From: Styela clava
Taxonomy: Eukaryota; Chordata; Ascidiacea; Stolidobranchia; Styelidae
Assembly (NCBI RefSeq): GCF_964204865.1
Contig: NC_135251.1
Span: 9,548,001-9,612,000 of the forward strand
Direction of reading: 5' to 3'
Length of the DNA: 64,000 nucleotides
Shown: positions 36,001 to 46,491 of the stretch, piece by piece
Numbering within the stretch: position 1 is the first letter of the stretch
Layout of the letters: every line of letters begins with the position of its first letter
The notes under the pieces: generated by a model
Database searches by the model: none
What the model was told of the DNA's origin: nothing
What the model saw: the letters and a program-made list of their open reading frames with translations, nothing else
Translations under genes and position numbers: made by a program

Positions 36001-39000
36001 ATGTGGTTGTTATTTGAGCCATGTAAAAGCCTCTTCACAGTGGATTGGCAGTGAAACGCCAGCCAGGTTATATTGGTATCTCGATATTGAGTGATAGTTA
36101 GAAAGCTAAATACAGCATAAAATAACTGTATAATGTAATTTATTTCGACAGATTTGATGTATGTGGCGATTCATTAAATTCATGCACACCAAAGCAATAT
36201 ATATATATATGAATATTGTATAGTGTTAAGTATAAACATTTCACAGTCATAGATTGATGACTGCCTATTGTGATTCAAATCGGGCCGAACATGTACGTAT
36301 CGAGTTATACATAAATAACTGAGACTTCTAGGAAATGTTTACAGGCGTTTGTGATTCCGAGGCAATAAATGTTCATTAGGCGTTGCTTTTTATAACATTC
36401 TAGAAATGCCAGGCGGAGTTGTGACACTATACATTAGGCTTTGATTGGGCAGTCCTAATAAATAAGTTGTTACTGTTTTACAGAGGGCTGAAATATTTCA
36501 GGCTTGGCAAAATAAACTTTTTTCTCTGAGAATTTTGTTTCTGTGGATGGACTTGTTTCCACACTGACATGGGTAAAATACGACCCACGGTCTAAATCCT
36601 GCTCTTTGGGTGATTCTATTTGGCCTACCTGATGCTGCCACAGCCAAACTAAAACCATATGAATATCAAACAAACATAATTGCTCGACTTCTCGTCATAG
36701 TAGGTAGGGTGGTTCACGTAACCGCCGTTCTGTTACGCTTCCTCCACCACCAAGTCCATGCTTCTGAAACAAATAGCTGGCTAACTAATCCCATACTAGA
36801 CATGGACTAGTAACCGGACGAAAGGCCGTGGTTCGCCATATGATTCAGCGGTAAAAGCGGCTTTCTTCCCGCCTGGGATAAATATGTAAATCCTATCCTA
36901 TCCTAACATACGAAAAGGAAAAAATAAATCGTGTTGAATCATTCCAATACTACTTTCATTCGCAAAAAACTTGTGAGAGAACGCCATTTAAATGCGTTTC
37001 ATCTTTGAATCAAAACAGGGAAATGTTTTTAAATTCCCATTACTTACCTTTTGCAATATAGTCCCAACTTTTAGCAGGTTCGACTTGGACGCAAGGAGTA
37101 ATGAACGAATGTTCTTCTACTTTATTTTCCTTCTGTAATGAGTTGTTTCGATCAACGCTTTTATTGTCGATTTCTTTCATTTGAACAACAGCTGTAAGAG
37201 AAATACGCTCAGTTAATTGAAGCATTTGTCATAGTAATTGTTTGCAAATAATCTCATTTTTAATGAAGATCGTAAAATTGCCATTCAAGAATATGACAAA
37301 GTATTCTTCGAATTGTTGAAACCTCAACGAATGGCGATACTTCTAACGGTTTAAATGTTCGAAGAAATATAGATAGTGGGAATCGCGATGTTGCCACGCG
37401 TAAAATATAAGAGAATAAGGAATCGGAGATGATCAATGAAAGTGGATCTCTGAGATTTCAATTTTTGAATATGATTTCGCGATATTAGCTCTATCGTGTA
37501 ACGTTTGAAAGAAATAAAAATTGCGGAAAAATTGTCTAAGAATTTATGAATGAGACTTGAAGCTGAATTTATGAATTATTTTATTACACTAATCTTTCAA
37601 GGTGTCGCTCTTAAGTATGTAATTTTTTGCTCAAAATTTTCCCAAAGCAAATTATAGAGTTTCAATTGAAACTAGGAAAATAACGGAAATAAGGGTAAAA
37701 AGGCGTGTTTTCGAAATTAGGTATATCTTAACTTCCACGTCCGCGCTGTTCGTATACTAAAGTATGAATGGAATTTGGAAAAATTCAAGCCTACATCACA
37801 CAGTACTTTCAACATAGGAGGGAATGTCACTAATCGGAATGAGATGCTTCCAAAACAGTGGTTCCCAAATTTTGATTGACCGGACGCTGAAATTAGAAGC
37901 GAAAGGATATTTGCCAGGAAAGAAGAGCGCCCGCAAGGGTACTGGCGTCGGTACGTAAAAATAAGATACCGGTAAAATTGAATTGTTACATATTCACAGT
38001 GTCTGAACTGTAATAATGACGTAACAATAGGCGGTATCTAAAACGCAAAAAAAAAAATTAAGTGTTAAACTATCTCACTTAAGTTCGGCGGGCCATATAA
38101 AATTTTACACGGGCCGCAATTGGCCCCTGTTTTGGGAAGCACTGTTTTAAAATAATATTGATAAATGACGTGATCGATAGAACAAAATTTTAACTTGCCG
38201 GGTAAATGTGAAGGAGCTGTATCTGACTTGGGGCTAGTGTTTGAAGGTTGGTTCAGCGTTTCGATTTCGTCTTCGAATACAGTTGTTCCTTTAAAACACA
38301 TTGCAATATGAGTTATTACAAGTTTGGGAAAGAAAATCCAGAAACTTTGTTAGTATTTAACTCTTTACAGTACGGTTACGTACATTTGATAATTTCCTAT
38401 AGATGACGCTACTCGATAACTACAACTGGATTATCGCGTCTCCCTTCACGCTGAAATACATTATTTTTATTTTACCTTACTGTTTGTACGCTTTCGTAGG
38501 TGCTCCAGAAGTATGCGCACCAAGATGTCGCACAACCTGAATCCTTACCGGTACACAATACTATGTTCAGGTGGTGCGCCATCTTGGTGCGCATACTTCT
38601 GAAGATCCCTTTCATATTTTGGCTATGTGAAAAAATAAAATACCGGCTGACTGACTTTGAGTCAGAACGATTCTAAATTTTGATTTTATTAATAATATGT
38701 TGAGATTTCAATCCATTCAATCCATCCATTTAAGGCTCATGTTAAATAATATGTAAACAATTTGGCAACTTAAAGTGTGAGGCAAATTGCGAAGAGTATT
38801 GCCAAAGTTTTGCTGTGATTTGAACGCGCGAGGAACGCACGCTGACTCCCTTCCGCTTGGATTGTTTCTAATTCGGAATAGGGACATGTGGGTCTAATTG
38901 GTTACGCTACAGACCAACTACGTTGACGTCACAGATTAAAAATTCTCATCCTGACTAAGTATATTAAAGTTAAATAAGATGGTCAGTTCGTAGATATTTA

Positions 39001-42000
39001 TTACCGCATTTTCAAAAGAGAGTAGCAGATATACATATCAGTGTCTGCCTGTTTTGTGACACAGAGCGAACATATGAAACGTTGCCTCGGGGAAGAATGG
39101 CGCTACAATTATTAATATTAAATTTACTGTGGTCGGGTTGGCTCAACTTATTCCGTATGGTATCGAACAAGCTTAGATATGAAATGCGTACTTGGTATAC
39201 TCGGTCCATTGTCATCTCGAGTGAATTCTTGACGAACTGCACTGTCGCGCTGAGTTGGAGGAACGTAAACCTCGTCATAATCGTCATCATCCAACTTTCT
39301 GAAGGAAAAGTGGTCTGGACGTCGAACTTGTGTGTATACAGCAGCACCTTCCCCGGGATCGTCTTTTTTCTAGAAAATAAAAACAATGAATTGAGAATTG
39401 GTTCGATTACCAAAATTCCACACAAATTGATATTTCTCAATCTTTTAGCTTACTTCTAGATTTGTACAATAAATAAAAAACACAAAATAAAACATAACTT
39501 TAAATTTTTATAATTCATAACGCATTTTTTTTTGTTTCAATCAAATCGCGACACACTGGAAGACCATTGCACTTTAATAATCCAAAATCAATCGAATTTA
39601 GATATTATTATTCATTACCTCGACACGTAACTAATTTTTGTACACATAAACGACAATAAAGCCCAAATCTAGTATAAATGCGGGCAAATAAAAAACATAC
39701 TATGCACTTCCTGAGAAAATCTGTTTTTGGTCAGATAAAACTTTACAAAAATCCATTTGTGTTAGTATGAAGCAAGAATTGCATAGTGTGGTCATGTTTA
39801 TTACTGCTACGGCATCCTTGCATTATACTCATACGGTTCCACCAGCGCAAATGCATTGAGAGAGGATTAGGAGTTAGTCTCGCTAAACCTCTACTGATAT
39901 AGCTAAATAAAAAACAGTTCCAGTTTTTGTAAGAAAATAATTTATATGTAGTTTTGGCGCAGCGTTATCGGGAATTGTATTTGTGACGTCAAACTTGGCA
40001 ACCGCTGTCGTAAAGCAGACCTACCGTAGTTGGTTGTTGATGACCGACATTTTCCGAACTATCTGAGTTTGAAGCGACTTCATCATAATCAGAATCGGAC
40101 GAACTTTTAGGATTAGGTTTGGATGGCGGCACGGGAGGTTCAAATGCTGGAGGTCCAGGAAAATCAATTTCTATCATAGAAATCTGTGCTCTTCTAAATT
40201 CAAAAACAGTGAAAATTTATGTTAGTTTAGTAACATTTTCAGTAGAAGTTGCAGTCAGAACAAAAACACAGTCAATCTTTCGCTCAAGAAATGTGCGTAC
40301 CAATATGGAGGTAACTAATTTGGTTTGCCTCCTTTACATCAAGTTGTGTGAAGGGACTGAAACCTATGGGCCGCTGGAGATAAACATGATACCACGTTTC
40401 ATGGTTGACAAAACACTACAGAGGATAGGATTTGAAAATCCAATTTATTATTATTAAACAGTTTGCATCATAGAAAATATTATTATTAGTTTTAATAACC
40501 AAAATGGAGTTTTTCGGAAATTTCTATCATTGCAGAAGAATAGGTTTAAATAGATATTTATTACCTCATTTTCTGGCGCTCCCGAACTATGTGCACCAAG
40601 ATAGCGCACAACCTGAACCCTAACCTGCTACACATGCTATGTTCAGAATGTGTGCCATTTTGGTGCACATACTTCTGGAGCTACCATTTGCTTAAGCTAC
40701 AAGTTCTATGCACGTCGGAACACCTCGTTAGTAGTCAGTCTGCCACGCCTGATTATTATCAACCTCATAGTCTCTTAGTAAATTACATGGAGCTCCAGAC
40801 AAATAAATATACAAATATTATCATACAACGAATTTCAAATATGGGAGATATAGTATCTTTATTGAACACGATCCTTATTTTTACGAACAAAAATTTAAAT
40901 TTTACTTTAGACCAGCGGTTTTCAACCGGGGTTCTGCAGCACAGACCGGGGGTTTCGAGAGTTACCATTTGAATCCGAGAGTCTATATTAATATTTATAA
41001 AATATGATTAAATATGATGAAATACCCGGCACTGCGTTTGCCCCTATTATTAAAACTGTGACAATTTGAATATCATTTTGTTTTGAGTATCGGGTTTGCT
41101 TTAATATGTATTCGTAATTTGGTATTCCCGTAGCATATGTAAAAGTTTAGGGTTAGACCCTAATTTTATTTCGATTTTCCTTATTTTAGTTCTATTACGA
41201 GTTCGGTGACTGTCTGTGTTAGCCAAGTGAATATACCCCCTACTCATAGGTTTCAGTCCCTTTACACAACTTGATGTAAAGTAGGCGAACAAAATTAGTT
41301 ACCTCCATATTGGTACATTCATATCTGGAGCGCTCATACTTTAATAAAATTAACAATTTTTTAAACTATTTCGCATGGATTCCGCGAGCCTCTGGAATGT
41401 TTTTTCATCAGGATTCTGATCAACCAAAGAGGTTGAAAACAACTGCTGAAAACAATGGATTTATGATGTTTGTTAAAGTTAAACTCATCTTACTCGCTGG
41501 GATGTGGAAGGGTTCCAAACCCTGAAGAATATTCGCTTCCAGACGAGAATGTCGAAGATTTCGCCACGAATTCTCTTGAATTGGGCACTTTCACTTGAAT
41601 CGGACTAAAACACAATTAAAAAATTAAGAAATGTAAGAGGAATGAATAAAATATTTAACAAAGCAATAGGTTCAGACTTTTTTTGAGATGAATTGAAATA
41701 TCATAATTAAAAAAATCCACTCAAAATTGGCGCAGACCATGATTAAGATTAAAACAAATTGGAAATACACTATGGAAATATATATATATATATATATATA
41801 TAGTATGCTGTTATTGAAAGTTTGATTAGACTAAATTCAAATGACATATATATATATATTATATTACCCAACATCTGAATAAAAACGATTCAAGAGAAAT
41901 CAAGTATTTATTTTTAAATGATTGGAAAAGCATAGCTATAGGTATATAAAATTGCATATCATATTTGCTATCGGAAGTTAACAAAAATTTTAATTAATGT

Positions 42001-43202
42001 GTAACTCATAGTCTAGTGCTTACCTTATAATAGGAATATCGTCATCATAAGGCGATCTGAAAGTTCCAAACGTGGAGAAAGTGGGCGGGCGTGAATCGTG
42101 ATTGACAGGCTGTCGATTACAAGACATTACGTTAATAAACACAGTCAATGAACGTGAAGTCCACCATAATAAAGATGAGACACTGTAACGTAGATATACT
42201 AGAAAATATTTTGAAAATACGGTTTCATTAAATGCCCAACTTCGTTGCTACAAAGAAGTATATATTACGCCAGACGCACCATTATTGTTTGCTTTATGCC
42301 ATACCAAAATTGCATGCTTGAAGATGAAATAAACACACTCAAACATCCGATTTTACGCGCCCACTCACGGCTAAACTAATAATACCAATACCTCCATACA
42401 TCGGTGACTGCCTCGGTCAAAGCGAAAGACGCGGATAAGCCTCAAGCAGAGCTTGTCACGTATATTTTCAATCCAATTTATATTAATTAGTATATGTAAA
42501 AATAAAAATATGGCCAGTTCGGCTTGCATAAATTAATGTACGACACAAAAAATAGCAAGAAATTTGCGTTTTATTCCAATTTCAGCAAGTATTAAATAAA
42601 ATCAATTTAAAAATGTCGATAGACGATTCCCCCAAATGTAACTCGGCTCTTCTCGACTTATATTCTGTATATTTACTTTCGATTCAAATGGAATGAACAC
42701 TATACTTTCACTGATAATTGCAAAAAAACGTTCAAAACATGAGAGTTTAGTTTATTTCGGAAAGTTCATAAATTAGAACTTAAAATATGCAGGCGGAAAT
42801 TAGTAGAAAAGTGGTATGTGTAGCACATAGTATGTGTCCCAGGTTAGGGTTCAGGTAGTGCGTCATCTTGGTGCACATACTTCGGGAGCGCCATTTATGA
42901 ATCATGCCACGTTAATGCAGTTTACTTGTATACATTTTCGGAATCTAGGAACCTGTTTTTGATACAAACGAGAAACTTTGAATCCTATCACTGTGAATCA
43001 GAGTCACATGTATACTTACGGTATTTAGAAATCCTCCGGCTGGCCTAGGTATATCATAATCCTCTTCGTCTTCATTGAAATTCCTTAAATCTGGAAGATT
43101 GAGTTGCGCTTCCGCCAAAGATCGTCTTTTAAGGTCATGATACATTCCATCGAGTTCTTGTATTGCTCGATCTAAATCCTGGGTGCTGCTGGAAGGTTCC
43201 AT
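32942..43202 (-). CDS. Unrecognised Tyr/Pro-rich single-pass membrane protein gene (ten exons plus a tentative eleventh)
   Basis: Exons on the minus strand: 43202-43020, 42109-42024, 41604-41494, 40193-40025, 39369-39192, 38288-38199, 37191-37048, 35690-35552, 34083-34022, 33476-33369 and tentatively 33021-32942. Phases at all junctions agree and give about 423 residues through exon 10. Residues 1-388 are acidic, Ser/Pro-rich and probably disordered, with YDIP (49), YDEV (163), YTQV (195), YDEV-YVPP (214-221) and a PPVPPSKP SH3-ligand-like stretch (146-153). Residues 391-395 are CPCEC, a plausible palmitoylation site. Residues 398-423 are one hydrophobic helix. There is no signal peptide, so I infer a cytoplasmic N-terminus (type II or tail-anchored). 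The start ATG is preceded by an in-frame TAA. I cannot name the family, and further 3' exons are possible. Confidence 0.65.
33369..33476 (-). CDS. Membrane-protein gene exon 10 (CPCEC motif and transmembrane helix)
   Basis: Acceptor TTTTTTTACAG, donor G|GTATGT. Reads EDCPCECRFAVPLMSAAVIL then CVIALMLMVIGYVYV: three cysteines next to a 24-26 residue hydrophobic span. Confidence 0.75.
33635..33819. mobile_element. Mariner-like MITE, copy 2
   Basis: TAGAGTGTCCATAAAGTTC to AACTCTATGGACACCCTGTA, with TATTAAATGAAGTAAAA and GACTTCATAAC inside as in copy 1. Lies between exons 9 and 10 of the minus-strand gene. Confidence 0.7.
34022..34083 (-). CDS. Membrane-protein gene exon 9
   Basis: Acceptor TTCCTCTAG, donor C|GTGAGT. 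Short exon reading YNSTMGGSMDAEAQRKSISK between split Ser and Arg codons. The basic end sits just before the membrane segment. Confidence 0.65.
35552..35690 (-). CDS. Membrane-protein gene exon 8
   Basis: Acceptor TTCCTATTAG, donor AG|GTTAGT. Reads SPKDVIDASRPVDENGNVVD and on to EVDGTPYSPQ. Confidence 0.7.
36690..36908 (+). repeat. SINE-like repeat, copy 2 (TCCTA tail)
   Basis: Same landmarks as 11118-11338, in intron 7 of the minus-strand gene. A third fragment with only the 5' part lies at 31890-31960. Confidence 0.6.
37048..37191 (-). CDS. Membrane-protein gene exon 7
   Basis: Acceptor TCTCTTACAG, donor G|GTAAGT. Reads VVQMKEIDNKSVDRNNSLQK and on to EPAKSWDYIAK. 47 codons plus split ends. 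Confidence 0.7.
37856..38144. mobile_element. hAT-like element next to exon 6 of the membrane-protein gene
   Basis: CAGTGGTTCCCAAATTTTGA to TTTTGGGAAGCACTG. Flanks TTCCAAAA (37848-37855) and TTTTAAAA (38145-38152) differ only by two C/T changes. Confidence 0.75.
38199..38288 (-). CDS. Membrane-protein gene exon 6 (uses a GC donor)
   Basis: Acceptor TTTTAAAG. Reads TTVFEDEIETLNQPSNTSPK then SDTAPSHLP. The donor is G|GCAAGT, matching the known GC-AG consensus; the nearby GT (GGCAA|GTTAAA) would break the frame with exon 7. A hAT element begins 54 nt downstream of the donor. Confidence 0.6.
38502..38607. repeat. Hairpin MITE core (GAAGTATGCGCACCAAGATG family)
   Basis: Arms GCTCCAGAAGTATGCGCACC and GGTGCGCATACTTCTGAAG, same core as the palindrome at 26796-27097. 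Inserted in an older repeat (38405-38660). Confidence 0.8.
39192..39369 (-). CDS. Membrane-protein gene exon 5 (YTQV, YDEVYVPP)
   Basis: Acceptor TTTTCTAG, donor A|GTACGC. Reads KKDDPGEGAAVYTQVRRP, then DDDDYDEVYVPPTQRDSAV. A longer open frame on the same strand exists in another phase but lacks this motif content and does not splice. Confidence 0.75.
40025..40193 (-). CDS. Membrane-protein gene exon 4 (PPVPPSKP, YDEV)
   Basis: Acceptor GAATTTAG, donor ACG|GTAGGT. Reads RAQISMIEIDFPGPPAFEPP, then VPPSKPNPKSSSDSDYDEV and a Ser/Asn-rich end in HQQPTT. Phase 0 at its 3' end. Confidence 0.75.
40576..40685. repeat. Hairpin MITE core, second member
   Basis: GCGCTCCCGAACTATGTGCAC and GTGCACATACTTCTGGAGC arms around CTGAACCCTAACCTG. 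Confidence 0.8.
41115..41320. repeat. Dispersed 210-bp repeat, copy 4
   Basis: TTGGTATTCCCGTAG to CCATATTGGTACATTC, in intron 3 of the minus-strand gene. Confidence 0.7.
41494..41604 (-). CDS. Membrane-protein gene exon 3
   Basis: Acceptor GTGTTTTAG, donor GA|GTAAGA. Split Ser90, then PIQVKVPNSREFVAKSS and a Ser/Gly-rich tail ending TLPHPSE (split Glu127). Confidence 0.7.
41778..41803 (+). repeat. TA dinucleotide microsatellite
   Basis: About 13 TA units. A shorter run is at 41846-41862. Confidence 0.9.
42024..42109 (-). CDS. Membrane-protein gene exon 2
   Basis: Acceptor ATCGACAG (weak pyrimidine tract), donor AG|GTAAGC. Reads PVNHDSRPPTFSTFGTFRSP then YDDDIPII, 28 codons plus 2 nt. Confidence 0.7.
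42812..42893. repeat. Hairpin MITE core, third member
   Basis: GTATGTGTCCCAGGTTAGGG and TTGGTGCACATACTTCGGG; the left arm is degraded. In intron 1 of the minus-strand gene. Confidence 0.7.
43020..43202 (-). CDS. Membrane-protein gene exon 1 (start)
   Basis: MEPSSSTQDLDRAIQELDGM start. An in-frame TAA lies 12 nt upstream with no AG acceptor between, which fixes the initiator. It ends in GGFLNT at donor ACC|GTAAGT, phase 0. Contains an EDEEDYDIPRP acidic/Tyr motif. Confidence 0.75.
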
Positions 43203-43760
43203 TTTATTGATTTAGTTATATTTAAATTTCTATCCGTTAATGCAAAAGTAAGATATGAAATGGAATCTATATAACGGCTCGATAGTGATTATATTTAAGG
43301 TTTAAATTCAGTCAAGATTATCATCTACAAGCGGATTGGTGAATTCCTCGTGCGGCTTCCATCATAGAAAATTACCTTATTTGGAGCGATTTAACTGTTA
43401 GCCAACTGGTTGCTATCTAAGGGCTCCATTATATTGGCTTCATTATATTTCTATCTGTGAACGAAAATGTAATATATTTGATGCAGGAATATTTAATCGA
43501 AGTTTTAATTAAGTTAATCTGTACATGCGGATAGCTGGGTTTCCGGTCGTCGAATGAGAAATCTCGTTACTTCTTATTATTCAGGGGTATATTCAACATT
43601 CAAATTGAACATCTAGGACGATTAAACTGGCTAGCTAATTTATCCTTTGACCTGGATTGAAAACCTAACGAAAAATTTCCCTCATTACACGATTTACCCT
43701 ATCGGCTTTTCTTTCCTCATTTACAAAGTTGGAAAACTACATCTTATTTTTTATTACGTA

Positions 43761-44009
43761 CTAGATCAGGTATATGTTAAAAGTAACGAAAATATCAGAC
43801 TGGGCTCCGATGGCATTTTCATCCCATGGTAATCCTCGTGTGATATCACTAAACTCAAATATCGGTATCCGCTGCCTTAATCTTTCTCGCTGATCCGCCT
43901 CCAAGACATAACGCATATGTATATCATTAATTAACGTTTCATTCATAATTAGACGGTTGATGACACTTCCTTGATATGACAAGAAATGATTTATTGTGTA
44001 ACAAAACAC
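43761..44009 (-). other. Orphan open frame, possibly coding
   Basis: A frame with balanced composition (ETLINDIHMRYVLEAD, RERLRQRIPIFEFSDI, TRGLPWDENAIGAQ) upstream of the minus-strand gene. The latter's own start is closed off by an in-frame stop, so this is not simply its 5' coding exon. It may be a fragment of another gene or mobile element. I recognise no family. Confidence 0.25.
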
Positions 44010-46296
44010 CTGACAGTATCTTGTGTATTATTACGTCATAAATAGTGTTTGTTTTATTAAATGTATGTCATCAATTGCTCACATGCTACAATCAGCTGAA
44101 CTGTCGCATCGAGTGTATACATTCTAGTTATGTAGGCGGAGAGTTCAACGAATACTTCTAAAAATACCGATTATTTAACTTCACTCTATGTGTTATTTAC
44201 CAATGCTCCATCTTCGAATAAGACTCTCTGCTTGACACTAACGGACTAAACCGAATTGCGTGATGAATGTTGGTTTATCATCATACGAAACTATTCTCGT
44301 CCAAAATTTTTGGTGTTGAAATTATTTGTCGCGACGTATTCAATAGGCAAAAATTTTCAACAAAGTGCGAATATGCTTTCGAGATACCGGTTTTTTGAAA
44401 CAGACGTGATAAATATAAACCATTCATAAAATTTTATGAAACTTCATTAAATAATTTCAACAAATCCAGAACCTTAACTTGACTTGATAGACGATATGTT
44501 TCTGTGCTCGTTTTTATTTAAATACCATCTTGTTGACTTTCGATTTTTGCCCAATTTAATTACTCTTTTTTGTATATTGTTTACAATTTGTGCTGACTAC
44601 AAAGCAATAGTAAAGCTGTAACACTGTAAAACTCATTTTCTGATTAGCCATACAGTGGTTTTATCAACCGTTATCTATCACAAATCAAATTGATAGCTCT
44701 TGGGTTGGTAAACGAATCCGAATTTGTCATTGTAATCGCAGATTAATCTGAAATCAGCTTATTTTGCGTCTTCATTTTACGACTAAATAAAACCATACGA
44801 AACATATCTCCGAGATTAGATTGTTGCGGAAAAGCATTCGAAATCCTTGCTGCAAATCGCACGATAACTCTGACCTTACATAACATACCTGATCAGATTT
44901 TCACGTAAAAGGCCCAGAATTAAACACGCATCTATATAATGAAACGTTGTTACTAAGCTATATTAAACGCAAGAGTTGTTGAGCTATACTGTATATTGTA
45001 CGCATAATAATAAAATATGACACCGAGGGGGAAAGGGCAAATTCATTCTAATTGCAAATTCCACATTCATTCTTGTTATCTTCGGCACATCGATACTTCA
45101 TACCACAACAGCGATTTATATCAATCACTCAAGTCTGGTCGTGTTTAAAAAAATGGGCCCTCGTTAGTCATTTTAACAAAATAACTTCCTTATGTGTGAC
45201 GCCACAATACGTACTCTCACGACGGCAAATTTCCTGGATATACGTACGCAGAATTTACGTATCACGCATTTACCCGTTTTAAATATCTGTTTTGCGTAAA
45301 TGTGTAAAATTTCATTGGGTTTATGAGAATGAATCGCAGCTCTGATCTTAATTAGAATATTAATCAAATTACACCGTTTAAATAACGTTGTGAATTCTCG
45401 CCATGAGCGTATATATGGTCACTGGCACTTTCGATTAGCTAGTTCGTTGCGTGTATTTTCTTTAATTGTTATTAGGAGATTTGAATTGTCTCTCGAAATC
45501 GCAACGACATGATATGGAGATTTGATATATCTAATGATTACGACACTAAGACAACATCAACACCAAGATGAACAAAAAATAAAAAAAATTCTGTTTTCGG
45601 TTTCTCGAACAGATTGTTACTTCTTAGATTTACCTAATCAAACACATTATCCAGTCAAACGCATGCTGCTACTAAATCTATTTTTCTTGTCAAACATTGT
45701 CCTGTCTGCTTGCTTATTAAAGTCAACTGTGTCCCTGGTCGCATTGGCTTCAGTTGCCTCGCGTCTTGTTTAAGTCTGCATTTAACGGCTCGCAATGCAC
45801 AGCCATAATTTGGTTATTTTGTACAAAACTAATGCAAAAAAGCGAGATTTGAGATAAACATCCCCCGTCACGCGGAACGTAAGATAACAAATTAGTAATT
45901 ATTCAGTTCAGGTTAGGGTTAGGGCGAAGAATGATTTAAAAATTTGAATTTTTAAAGCAATCTGCATTCCTACTAATTTTCATATTTTAATTAAGCGTTG
46001 ACGGAGGTTTTTTGTTTGTTTGTGGAGGCTTTGTACCAAAGAACCCATAATTCTACTTGGTTTCAGTATTTCATATTAATTCACATATAGAAGTGACCTT
46101 GCACGAAGGTAAGTTCGCTTAACTTCTTTCTGAATGAGCGCGTATCACCTTCCGTTGGGTAAATTGTATTGAAAATAAATGCTTATCACATATATATATA
46201 AAATTGCTTAATATACGTTGGAGAATAATCCTGACATAATTCAAAATACAACAACATTATACTTTAGCTATGCTTTGTCCTTGGCAATGGAACTCA

Positions 46297-46491
46297 TTAA
46301 TTAAGGTGAGCCTGCTTGGGAGCGCGAGGTATCTCGGTTAGTGACTTAACTTTAACTGATTTAGTAGAACTCGCAGCATTTAAAAGTTTGCAAATTCGAT
46401 TTTTAAATCTAACGCCATGAACAATATGGAAAAAAACTTGCATACTGACTATAGTTACAAACAATACCAATAAGAATATGAAACGGTTCAA
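46297..46491 (-). other. Short frame with hydrophobic N-terminus
   Basis: 64 codons; begins MNRFIFLLVLFVTIVSM, then a basic, Lys/Ser-rich end. It could be a small secreted or membrane peptide, but nothing else supports it and AT-rich DNA yields such frames by chance. Confidence 0.15.

Noticed and set aside
39012..39459. Two long overlapping frames on opposite strands
   Set aside because: Both overlap exon 5 of the membrane-protein gene in other phases; only the spliced phase carries the acidic/Tyr motifs and joins its neighbours.
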